A stretch of 53,469 nt of DNA, taken from NCBI GenBank assembly GCA_013288285.1, contig JABDCE010000001.1:32134-85602 (forward strand). The letters run 5' to 3'. Positions 16,643 through 25,700 of this stretch are shown here, piece after piece (position 1 is the stretch's first letter; the number at the start of each line of letters is the position of its first letter). The stretch comes from Bacteroidota bacterium (lineage in GTDB: Bacteria > Bacteroidota > Bacteroidia > Chitinophagales > Chitinophagaceae). The translations under genes and the position numbers were made by a program. The notes below the pieces were generated by a model. That model ran no database searches. It saw only the letters and a list, made by a program, of their open reading frames with translations, and was not told where the DNA came from.

Positions 16643-18256
16643 ATGCCTGAAAGCCTGATATCAGTATCTAAGCGAGTTGCCGAACTCGAGAAAATGGTCG
16701 CGGACACTCCCGCATTGGCTAAAAATGCTGCGGTTACCGAATCGCTGGATGCGATCAATAAGAAACTGGAGACAGATCCCGAGTACTTTGATGCACTGGA
16801 CGGTGTTTTTGAAGCGCTGACCAACACTATTCCAAAGCTTGCCAGTACGGATTCAAATGGTGCTGATATAACCTCCGGTGTTCTGGAGATAGCGTCTGCA
16901 TTAATTAAAGCCATAGCAATTGTTTCGGGAGGATCTGTGATCACGGAAGCCTGCGCTTATGTGGTGAAGATAGTTGGGTCTATCGTAGGTGCATTTGGCA
17001 GTTATGACGGATCGTACAAGAAGCAACTGGAAACAATGATCAGTGACGCAATGAAGGAGATGGGTACCGACGCTGCAATGAAACAATTGTCAGGGCAGAT
17101 ATCAGAAATGCAATCGAGCCAGGAGCTTTTGGCCTCGATCCTGTCGAAAACCTACGCTGACCCTAAAAAACTGATAGACGATTATAAGGATTTCTCAGTA
17201 AAGTACTTTGTAACAATGGCAGAGGACGAACTTGGGCAGACTATATACGTCATATCGAGCAACGCCAATAAAGACAGCAGGAAAAACTGGAGCAATGCCG
17301 CAGATACATTTTATATGCTCACACAGCTGATAGCCTATAAAGCGCTGTTCATGCTCGAAGGCATTTCGTTCTATAATCTTGCTGAGGACGGAGCGGCAGA
17401 AAAAACATTGGCTAATCAAATGGTGGATTCGCTTAATGACTTTATGGTGAGGTATGCAGGTAAAGGAGCTCCATTTTTTGCAAAACCTAACATCCAGCAT
17501 GCTGCAATAACGCAATTCATTTATCGATTCAGCGATAAAAAATTCAGATTTGTATATGGGGTCTACAACTATTTTTCGCCTAAAGGGTTGGACTTGTGGT
17601 CTGCTGCGGCATATAAGTTTGATTGCAAGCTGAACACTCACAACGTTTCGCTCACAAAAACAGGATTTAACTGCGTACGATTGTCGACACTATATGCAAC
17701 CCGTGACAGTAACAAAGAAATGATACTCACTATTCCACCGTATGGGCAGTCGGGTTCGGAAAGCGACCTGAAGAATGGCATAGCCTATGGGAACCTTCAA
17801 TTTGTAGAACGGAATGGAAGCGGTACATCACATTTTTCATTCTTTCCTGCGCAAGACAATGTACCGTATATCACCTGGACTCTCGAAGCCCGAAATACGA
17901 ATGAAGAGTATATAATTTATCATGATTCACGCACAGGACAGAATAAGCCTGGCCCGCACAACAATGTGGTAAAAAGCGAACATGACCTTTTTGTTTTCGA
18001 AGTATTTCCGTCCCAGGAGGAACTGAACAATAAGGACGATAAAGGCAAGAAACTGTGGCCGAACGATTGGAAACATAAGCCGGCTTCTGATCGCGTTTAT
18101 TTCATCGTCGGATTACGTAATGAGAACAAGATATGGACAGACCATAACGGAAACAGATTTGACGAAGCTGACTTTTATGACGTAGTATACAACAGCAAGC
18201 ATTATGGCAACCCGGAACATTGTATGTGGTTTGAAATGCGGGACGGCGAGGTGTAA
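16643..18256 (+). CDS. Unassigned protein with a pore-former-like helical N-terminus
   Basis: A 537-residue protein without signal peptide. Residues 1-75 are amphipathic helix. Residues about 80-115 are strongly hydrophobic (ASALIKAIAIVSGGS, then YVVKIVGSIVGAFGSY). KKQLETMISDAMKEM and further helices follow to about residue 260. The C-terminal half is rich in beta-type, aromatic and Asn/Gly segments (VYNYFSPKGL, FVERNGSGTSHFSFF, RVYFIVGLRN). The order, hydrophobic helices then an ETMI-type helix then a beta-rich region, recalls Cry-type delta-endotoxins and other alpha pore-formers. This is pattern resemblance only; I recognise no family. The gene stands alone; its stop is 2 bp from the stop of the convergent DUF2461 gene. 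The start is ATG. Confidence 0.7.
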   Translation: MPESLISVSKRVAELEKMVADTPALAKNAAVTESLDAINKKLETDPEYFDALDGVFEALTNTIPKLASTDSNGADITSGVLEIASALIKAIAIVSGGSVITEACAYVVKIVGSIVGAFGSYDGSYKKQLETMISDAMKEMGTDAAMKQLSGQISEMQSSQELLASILSKTYADPKKLIDDYKDFSVKYFVTMAEDELGQTIYVISSNANKDSRKNWSNAADTFYMLTQLIAYKALFMLEGISFYNLAEDGAAEKTLANQMVDSLNDFMVRYAGKGAPFFAKPNIQHAAITQFIYRFSDKKFRFVYGVYNYFSPKGLDLWSAAAYKFDCKLNTHNVSLTKTGFNCVRLSTLYATRDSNKEMILTIPPYGQSGSESDLKNGIAYGNLQFVERNGSGTSHFSFFPAQDNVPYITWTLEARNTNEEYIIYHDSRTGQNKPGPHNNVVKSEHDLFVFEVFPSQEELNNKDDKGKKLWPNDWKHKPASDRVYFIVGLRNENKIWTDHNGNRFDEADFYDVVYNSKHYGNPEHCMWFEMRDGEV

Positions 18257-18258
18257 TT

Positions 18259-18951
18259 TCAGTCTGCCAGGGATATGCCGTTTGCATCAGTTGTTAATAC
18301 ATCACTCATAAAGTCGAGGAAAGGCCGCATTTTTTTGAAGGTATCGCTCACGTTTTTTGCAAAACCGGGATCAAGGACCTCGGCATCGGTAAAGTGGTGT
18401 TGCAGCAGGAATTGTTTGTAACGTAGCAGCTCTATACCGGGGTGGTCTTTTGCATAACCGCGAGGGGCGGTGCTAAGCTGCGACCCGATCATTTTACCGA
18501 AAGTGGCGATGAGCTTTTTATCAGCAAGTAATTTTTGCCAATCTTTATAGTTCGACTCTATGTCTTGCCTTATGCGCTGCAGGTCGTGTGCCTCTGGCCC
18601 CCAAAAGCCACCGGCGAGAAACGAATTGCCGGGTTGTATATGAAAGTAATAGCCGCCCCGTAATTTTTTTGTGGCCCGCCTGAACGAGCCGCTGAAATGG
18701 ATGTTGTAAGGCGTTTTGTCTTTGGAGAAACGAACATCTTTGTATATCCTATGCAGGCTTTGTTTGCCTGATGCTGTTTCTATCTGGTCGTGCTTATTCA
18801 TTTCGGCCAGCAGCACTCCGGCAAAATCAATTATGTTCTCTTGCGCCCGCTGGTAATGATCTTTGTGCTGAGTGAACCATTCACGCGTATTGTTCTTAGA
18901 TAGTTTTTCCAGGAAAACGAAAGAGTCTTTCTTGATAAAAGGAGCAGCCAT
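18259..18951 (-). CDS. DUF2461 family protein (copy 1)
   Basis: A 230-residue cytoplasmic protein of the DUF2461/TIGR02453 family, whose biochemical role is unknown. Family features are visible: FLEKLSKNNTREWFTQHKDHY near the N-terminus, RIYKDVRFSKDKTPYNIHF at about 68-86, and GGYYFHIQPGNSFLAGGFWGPE at about 99-120. A paralogue lies at 38607-39266, with the same motifs. The start is ATG and the length is typical. It converges with the unassigned pore-former-like gene with only 2 bp between the stops. Confidence 0.87.
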   Translation of the reverse strand: MAAPFIKKDSFVFLEKLSKNNTREWFTQHKDHYQRAQENIIDFAGVLLAEMNKHDQIETASGKQSLHRIYKDVRFSKDKTPYNIHFSGSFRRATKKLRGGYYFHIQPGNSFLAGGFWGPEAHDLQRIRQDIESNYKDWQKLLADKKLIATFGKMIGSQLSTAPRGYAKDHPGIELLRYKQFLLQHHFTDAEVLDPGFAKNVSDTFKKMRPFLDFMSDVLTTDANGISLAD

Positions 18952-19093
18952 TGATCAAAATTACCGAAAATAGTTCTCTATGTAATTGCGGCATAGTAAC
19001 TATAAGGCGATAAATAAAATCTAACATGTTGATAACGTGTGAATTTTGACATTGCCATAACAATGGGGCATATACTTGGCATGCTATTTTCTG

Positions 19094-19101
19094 TAACTTT
19101 G
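19094..19101 (+). promoter_or_regulatory. -7 element of the TPR gene
   Basis: TAACTTTG matches TAnnTTTG and ends 16 bases before the ATG at 19118. The identical octamer precedes the GH3 gene. A TTG at 19076-19078 lies a few bases closer than the usual -33 spacing. Confidence 0.45.
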
Positions 19102-19117
19102 ATAAAACCTTGTGCGT

Positions 19118-20533
19118 ATGTTCTATGACGATTTTAATGATGAAGAATGGGGGCCACTTGATGAAACCCTTCGCCGTTATGAAGAAGTGAAGAAAGGTGA
19201 ATCGGCCCATATACTTGATGAGGAAGAGTTTGAGCGGGTGATTGAATATTATTTCCAGAACAGTAACGAAGAGCAGGCATTACTGGCCTGTGATATAGCC
19301 AGAACGTATTATCCATTCTCATCGGCAGTGCTTTTATTAAAAGCCGAGATATTTACACAGGCCCAGAAGTACGGCCAGGCGCTGAAGGCACTGGACGAGA
19401 TGGAGCAGTATGATAATAATAACCTTGATGCTGTGTTGCTGCGGTCAGATATTTTGCTGGCACAGTTGAAATATGACCAGGCGGCACTATGGCTGGAACA
19501 GAGATGTGAAGAGTTTGAGGGCAAGGAAAAGACGGAAATACTGCTGGAACTATCAGATGTGTATGATGAAAGCGAAGAGTTTGATGCCGTATTTGATACG
19601 CTGAAGCGCGTAATAAAGATAGACCGCAGAAATGAGGAAGCACTACAGAAAATATGTTTCTGGGCTGAGTTTACTGAACGACTGGAAGAGAGTGTAACGA
19701 TACATACACAGCTTACGGACGCCGATCCGTACAATGCGCTGGCGTGGTTCAACCTTGGTGCAGCTTACCAGGGGTTGAAACTGTATGAAAAGTGTATAGA
19801 TGCATATGAATTCTGCGTGGCCATCGACGAAAAATTTGAATTTGCCTACCGTAACATGGCGGATGCCTATATGCGTTTGAAATGGTATGGGAAGGCGCTC
19901 GAAGTGCTGGAGAAGCATATAGAAATAGCCAAGCCCGAAGATGTGATATTTGAGGCTATGGGGTATTGCTGGGAAAAGCAAAAAGATTTTGGGCGCGCGC
20001 GGCAGTTTTACAGGCAGGCATCACAACTCAGCCCGCAGGATGACGGTATCTTTTATAAGATAGGGGAGACCTATGCCAGAGAGAAGCAATGGGAGAAGGC
20101 GGTAAAATCGTTTTCTGTGGCACTGCACTTAGATAAGGATAATGCATCTTACTGTATGGCCATAGGTAATTGCCTTATGGAGATGGATGTGAAAAGTGAG
20201 GCATTGGTCTGCTACCTGAATGCTGTAAGGCTGAAACCCGGTAATAAAACTACCTGGGTAGCGCTGGTACGCGGTTTATATATCACCGGCTATTATGATG
20301 AAGCCATTACCCAACTTGCAGTGGCGCGTGAGCACTGCGGGGAAAAGGGAGATTTTTATTATTATCATGCCGCATCTTTATTTGAACTGGGCAAGGCGAA
20401 AGAAGCATTGCTGCAATTAGAAAAAGGATTAAGGATGTCACCGGCCAAAGCAAAAGTATTTACGGAACTCAACCCGGAATTCCTGCTGCGCAGTGCTGTG
20501 GCAGAGTTGCTGGGGAAATATAAGAAAAAGTAA
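19118..20533 (+). CDS. Tetratricopeptide repeat protein
   Basis: A 471-residue soluble protein built almost wholly of TPR units. Examples are ALAWFNLGAAYQGLKLYEKC, AYRNMADAYMRLKWYGKALE, IFYKIGETYAREKQWEKAVK and SYCMAIGNCLMEM, each near 34 residues. I count about ten repeats from residue 40 onward. The acidic N-terminus (FYDDFNDEEWGPLDE) precedes them. There is no signal peptide, so it is cytoplasmic and probably a protein-binding scaffold. I chose the ATG at 19118 over an in-frame GTG at 19112. It lies upstream of typA on the same strand with a 216-bp gap and an intervening promoter-like element, so it is probably a separate unit. Confidence 0.85.
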   Translation: MFYDDFNDEEWGPLDETLRRYEEVKKGESAHILDEEEFERVIEYYFQNSNEEQALLACDIARTYYPFSSAVLLLKAEIFTQAQKYGQALKALDEMEQYDNNNLDAVLLRSDILLAQLKYDQAALWLEQRCEEFEGKEKTEILLELSDVYDESEEFDAVFDTLKRVIKIDRRNEEALQKICFWAEFTERLEESVTIHTQLTDADPYNALAWFNLGAAYQGLKLYEKCIDAYEFCVAIDEKFEFAYRNMADAYMRLKWYGKALEVLEKHIEIAKPEDVIFEAMGYCWEKQKDFGRARQFYRQASQLSPQDDGIFYKIGETYAREKQWEKAVKSFSVALHLDKDNASYCMAIGNCLMEMDVKSEALVCYLNAVRLKPGNKTTWVALVRGLYITGYYDEAITQLAVAREHCGEKGDFYYYHAASLFELGKAKEALLQLEKGLRMSPAKAKVFTELNPEFLLRSAVAELLGKYKKK

Positions 20534-20633
20534 TTCCACCACTTTTTCACCAGCAACGCGATATTTTTCATAATGTTTTATTAATAGTAATAGTTAGTTA
20601 ACCCGCGGTGACGCGTATAAAGGTTAATTTCCG

Positions 20634-20641
20634 TACCTTTG
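20634..20641 (+). promoter_or_regulatory. -7 element of typA
   Basis: TACCTTTG matches TAnnTTTG and is followed by the CACC often seen at Bacteroidota start sites. It lies 108 bases before the typA ATG, so the transcript would carry a leader of about 100 bases that includes the hairpin at 20659-20696. Confidence 0.5.
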
Positions 20642-20658
20642 CACCCTGAAAAAAGCGG

Positions 20659-20696
20659 CCCTTCCCAAATTTTCTCCGGGGGAAGGGTTATTTTTA
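20659..20696 (+). promoter_or_regulatory. Terminator-like hairpin in the typA leader
   Basis: CCCTTCCC (20659-20666) pairs with GGGAAGGG (20680-20687) over a 13-base loop and is followed by TTATTTTT. It lies between the typA -7 element and the typA start. It could be an attenuator in the typA leader, or a terminator for the upstream TPR transcript. The pairing is seen; the role is inference. Confidence 0.5.
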
Positions 20697-20749
20697 GGAG
20701 AAAAAATATAAAAAATTGATACCCGCCGGGTAGAGAAAGAGAGGTTTTT

Positions 20750-22558
20750 ATGGACATCAGAAACATTGCCATTATAGCGCACGTTGACCACGGTAAGACA
20801 ACACTGGTTGATAAGATATTACATACAACGAATGTCTTTCGTGATAACCAGGAAACAGGCGACCTGATCATGGATAGTAATGACCTGGAACGTGAGCGCG
20901 GCATCACCATCCTGGCGAAGAACGTGTCTGTAACTTATAAGGGCGTAAAAATCAATGTGATAGATACTCCGGGCCACGCCGATTTTGGCGGTGAAGTGGA
21001 GCGTGTTTTGAAAATGGCTGATGGTGTACTATTGCTGGTAGATGCATTTGAAGGACCGATGCCGCAAACCCGTTTTGTGTTGCAGAAGGCGCTGAACCTG
21101 AACCTGCACCCAATAGTTGTCATCAACAAAGTAGACAAGCCTAACTGCCGCCCTGATGAAGTGCATGACGCGGTATTTGAGTTGTTCTTCCAGCTTGACG
21201 CTACCGAAGAGCAATTGAATTTCCCGACTATATACGGTTCTTCAAAACAAGGCTGGTTCAATAATTCTTTGACCCCGACCACCGATATTACTGTGCTGCT
21301 GGATACCATACTTGAAAAAGTACCTGCCCCGACAGTGGTAGAAGGCCCATTGCAATTGCAAATAACTTCTCTTGATTATTCTTCGTTCCTGGGGCGTATA
21401 GCTATAGGTAAAATCACACGCGGCACCATTAAGGAAGGCCAGACCGTGATGCTGTGTAAAATAGATGGCACCATGCAGCGCAGCAAAGTGAAGGAGTTGT
21501 ATGTGTTTGTAGACATGGGCAAGAAGAAAGTGGCCGAGGTACAGTGTGGTGATATATGCGCTGTAGTGGGCATAGAAGGTTTCCAGATAGGCGAAACTAT
21601 CGCTGATTTTGAAAACCCCGAAGCAGTGACCATCATACCTATTGATGAGCCTACAATGAACATGCAGTTCAGTATCAACAACTCACCTTTCTTTGGTAAG
21701 GAAGGTAAATTCGTTACGAGCCGCCACATACGTGACCGCCTGATGAAAGAGTTGGAAAAGAACCTGGCGCTGAAAGTGCTGGAAACAGATGATGCTGATA
21801 AATTCCTGGTATTTGGCCGTGGTATCCTTCACCTGAGCGTACTGGTGGAAACTATGCGCCGCGAAGGCTATGAACTGACTGTGGGCCAGCCCCAGGTGAT
21901 CACCAAAGAAATCAATGGCAAGAAATGTGAGCCTTATGAAGTACTGGTAGTAGACGTACCTGCTGATTTCAGCGGTAAGGTGATAGACCTGGTAACACAG
22001 CGCAAGGGTGAAATGCACATAATGGAAACCAAGGGTGATATGCAGCACCTGGAGTTCGACATACCATCACGTGGACTGATAGGCCTGCGCTCGCAGATGC
22101 TTACGGGTACGCAAGGTGAGGCTGTAATGGCACACCGCTTTGCAGAGTACAAGCCATGGAAGGGCTTCATACCGGGCCGTAACAATGGTGTGCTGATAGC
22201 GAAGAGTGCAGGTAAGGCAACCGCCTATTCTATAGATAAGCTGCAGGACAGGGGCTCTTTCTTTATAGATCCGGGACAGGAACTATATGAAGGTCAGATA
22301 ATAGGTGAGCACATCAAACCGGGAGACCTTGTGGTAAATACTGCAGAAACGAAAAAACTTACCAATATGCGCTCAAGTGGTACGGACGATACATCAAGGA
22401 TCACTCCAAAAATCGACTTTACGCTGGAAGAGTGTATGGAGTATATACAGCAGGATGAATGTATAGAGGTAACACCTAAAAATATACGCCTGCGTAAAAT
22501 ATCTCTGAATGAAGAAGAGCGCAAGAAAACGCAGAAGATGATGAAATCGGAGGCATAG
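20750..22558 (+). CDS. typA: Ribosome-associated GTPase TypA/BipA
   Basis: A 602-residue translational GTPase, the usual length for TypA. It binds the ribosome and is known for roles in stress and cold adaptation and in 50S assembly. G motifs are clear: G1 AHVDHGKTT (residues 10-18), switch I RERGITI, G3 DTPGHADFGGEVER and G4 NKVDKP. The C-terminal half has the EF-G-like domains and the TypA-specific region (SRGLIGLRSQMLTGTQGEA, then GFIPGRNNGVLI). The start ATG has a GAGAGG Shine-Dalgarno-like stretch 7-12 bases upstream. A leader hairpin precedes it and a strong terminator follows. It is a single-gene unit. Confidence 0.97.
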   Translation: MDIRNIAIIAHVDHGKTTLVDKILHTTNVFRDNQETGDLIMDSNDLERERGITILAKNVSVTYKGVKINVIDTPGHADFGGEVERVLKMADGVLLLVDAFEGPMPQTRFVLQKALNLNLHPIVVINKVDKPNCRPDEVHDAVFELFFQLDATEEQLNFPTIYGSSKQGWFNNSLTPTTDITVLLDTILEKVPAPTVVEGPLQLQITSLDYSSFLGRIAIGKITRGTIKEGQTVMLCKIDGTMQRSKVKELYVFVDMGKKKVAEVQCGDICAVVGIEGFQIGETIADFENPEAVTIIPIDEPTMNMQFSINNSPFFGKEGKFVTSRHIRDRLMKELEKNLALKVLETDDADKFLVFGRGILHLSVLVETMRREGYELTVGQPQVITKEINGKKCEPYEVLVVDVPADFSGKVIDLVTQRKGEMHIMETKGDMQHLEFDIPSRGLIGLRSQMLTGTQGEAVMAHRFAEYKPWKGFIPGRNNGVLIAKSAGKATAYSIDKLQDRGSFFIDPGQELYEGQIIGEHIKPGDLVVNTAETKKLTNMRSSGTDDTSRITPKIDFTLEECMEYIQQDECIEVTPKNIRLRKISLNEEERKKTQKMMKSEA

Positions 22559-22580
22559 ACCAAAATAGTTTTTAAATAAG

Positions 22581-22609
22581 CAGGCGCCATCATCGGCGCC
22601 TGTTTTTTT
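22581..22609 (+). terminator. typA terminator
   Basis: A perfect 8-bp stem, CAGGCGCC and GGCGCCTG, with a 6-base loop is followed by seven T bases, 22 bp after the typA stop. Confidence 0.9.
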
Positions 22610-22688
22610 ATATGTGAGGCTGAAACTTTAGTATATTGCTAAAAATATGTCAGTTTATACGGATAGTAAAATAAAATTTATTTTGTAC

Positions 22689-22717
22689 ACCCATCCTTTT
22701 AAACTATATTGCTGTCT
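22689..22717 (+). promoter_or_regulatory. Shared bipartite motif upstream of the first giant gene
   Basis: ACCCATC (22689-22695), a 16-base spacer and CTGTCT (22712-22717) start 93 bases before the ATG at 22782. The same pair with 16-17-base spacing precedes the giant genes at 27477 and 33741. The geometry fits a -35/-10 promoter, and GTC in the second half is typical of ECF-sigma -10 elements. CTGTCT also forms an inverted repeat with AGACAG at 22724-22729. No TAnnTTTG is found here. Confidence 0.55.
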
Positions 22718-22781
22718 TAAAACAGACAGGGTAGTCTGATCTGAGACTATTATTAACTAATGGTAATATAAAACAGTTGAC

Positions 22782-25700
22782 ATGAAAAAAATATATTCAC
22801 TGCTATTCCTTTTGACAGCGCTTGTTTTCACGGTTCCTGCCAATGCCCAGTTAGTTGGGGGTAATGTATATCTTCAGGGCCAGTGGCTGGAAATTGGTGA
22901 AATATCTAATGGGGCCATGGGAACTTGCGTGCCGCCTCCGGCATCGTATCATCCGCACTGTTCTTTTTGCGCCGGGGGAACAAATAACCTGGCTGAGGTA
23001 TATGACTGGGGGCACGATGGATGGGCGGTAGGTATACCACCCTACATGGGCGACTATACGAATCCCGGATTCCCATTCGAAGGTTGGGCGCTGGAAGTGA
23101 ACGGTTCTACCAATGAAGCATATCAGAACTATTGTGCAGGCGGATATCCGTGCTGCTCATTTTTTCCGTCAACACCAACCGGTACACTTACCGGAGGGCT
23201 TACGACCTATTCAAATTCAAGTGGTGTGATCCTGAGCAATTGGGCAGGAACTGCATCAAGCGGCAATCTTAAAATATTATCTGAAACCAGGGTAGATACA
23301 AATGCTTCCTGGGTGGTGTTTACTGTAAAGTTCTATAACACAAGCGCCTTACCGATAAACAATGTATATTATGAGCGTACCTGCGACCCTGATAATGAAT
23401 CGACTTGGTCTGGATTGCCAGGGTATACCGGGGCATACTCCACTACTGAAGACACTATTGTTTACCAGAACGACTGGGACCATAGGGTAATGGTTGCTGC
23501 CTATGGAAATTTCGGTTCGTTCAATAAAACAAATTCCTACATGGCTTTGGGCACAAAGGACTGCCGTGCTAAGTGCACTTACTTTGATGCGAGTCATGGT
23601 ACTGGTAATTTCGGAAGTTTACAACCTGGCTGGTCACCCGCAGATATATGGGCACAAACACCTACGACTTATGGTTATGCAGTTGGCACACATAATTATG
23701 CTGATGAAGGATATGGCCTCGTATTTAACCTGGGTACGATCTGCGCCAATGACAGCGCGGTGATCTCTATGGCATATATCTTCAATGGCGATAATGGTAT
23801 TGACAGCGCTTTCCCTGATCCGCTCATCAATGTGAACAATGGGTCGCAGACTGTCTATCCTACATTCCCGTATACTTTGCCTCCGTATAATTTCCCGGTT
23901 GATACGTTTGATGCATGTTTTTATCCGGGCCTTGACTCTATTCCGCTTAATGTTTTATTCGGTGGTGATAAAGGCTGGACCTGGAGTTCATGGACATGGT
24001 CTCCGAGCACGGGTTTGTCGGCTACTACAGGCCTCAATGTGTGGGCGTATATCAATTCCATTCCCGGATCGGTTACCTATACTGTTACCGGTACGGATAG
24101 TTTTGGCCCCGGCTGTAATAATAATCCTTGTCTGAATAAAACGTTTATTTTCACTATTAAATCCTGCCATTCTGCGAATAACAACAGCCCATGCTTTGGT
24201 GATGCATTAATGTTCGGGATGACAGGAGAATCGCTGGGTGCGACGTACTACTGGTATGGCCCTAATAAGTTTACGAGTTTTGTGCATGATCCGGTCATCT
24301 ACCCTGCGGTGCTGGGCGATACCGGGGTATATTATGTGATCAAGACAATTGGCGGCATTAGTGATACGGACAGCACCGTGGTGGTTGTACATCCTAAACC
24401 TACCCTTGTAGTATCTGATAACTCACCGATGTGCGCAGCCTCTATAGATACACTGAATCTTAGCGCAACGCCATTCACCCCTGGCGAGAGCTTTGCCTGG
24501 ACAGGCCCAAGCGGGTATACTTCTAATGTAGAGTTCCCGAGCATAGACGGATTTATAGGCACGAATGTGGGAACCTACACCGTGGTGGCCACTACTTCAT
24601 TTGGCTGTAAGGACACCGGGTATGTAGCTGCCGCGCTCATACCGCAGCCATTGGCGCCAGTGATATCGGGGCCTAATGTTTATTGCCAATACACGCCATT
24701 TGTAGCATTCACTACATCGCCTGCAACAGGTATACTCTGGTATAATGTGGGTGCAGGCGGCACGCCAAGTACAGTGGCTCCGGTTGTCAACACGTCAGTA
24801 GTAGGTGTTACTACGGTATATGCCAGCCAGAAAACAGGTAGCTGCGAAAGTCCACGGGCATCTTATACAGTGACAGTTAACCCAACACCTCCAATCCCGG
24901 CAATAAGCGGGTCGAGGGCTGACTACTGCCAGTTCACTACAGATACGTTTGTATATGCAACGGTAACGCTTAGCGGCTCATCATACGCGCTGTGGTACAC
25001 TGCACCTACAGGCGGTACCCCTTCGCTGGCAGAAACAGCGGTGCCGCTGAACATAGCCGGCACTACCACCTTCTATGTGAGCCAGAAAGAAGGTAACTGC
25101 GAAAGCCCAAGGGCTCCGGTGACCATTACGGTGCATCCGAAACCATTGCCGCCAACACCGCCTATAGATTCTATATGCCAGTACTGGACGCCGGGAGCAT
25201 TTACGGCTACACTGAGCGAAACAGGCGATGTGCTGAAATGGTACAATGTGTATGATACCACCACACCATTTACTGTAACGCCTATACCACAGACACTTGT
25301 ACCGGGCGTAGACAGTTTCTATATCAATGAGGTGTCTGCTTTTGGCTGCGCAAGTAATATGAAGCTTGGGCTGTATACGGTGATACCGAAGCCTTCAGCG
25401 CCACTGACACGCGATACGATCTACTGCCAGTTTACAGCAGTACCGGCCCTGACAGCAGACAGCGCTGTGAACTCCAGGCTGAACTGGTACCTGGTGGGCA
25501 CCAAACTGCCGGGAGCCCCTACGCCTACGAATGCGATACCGGGCGACATTATCTGGTATGTGAGCCAGACAGTGCATACCTGCGAAAGTGACAGCCTGCC
25601 AATAAAGGTGACAACGATCTACAAACCGCAGTTCACGATAGCGGCCAGCAGCCCATATGTGTGCCAGTTCGATTCTATATCGCTGGCGTATAACGGGCCG

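Noticed and set aside
18956-18963. A TAATTTTG match (minus strand) just upstream of the first DUF2461 gene
   Set aside because: It lies only 4 bases before the ATG, so transcription would begin inside the coding region; probably chance.
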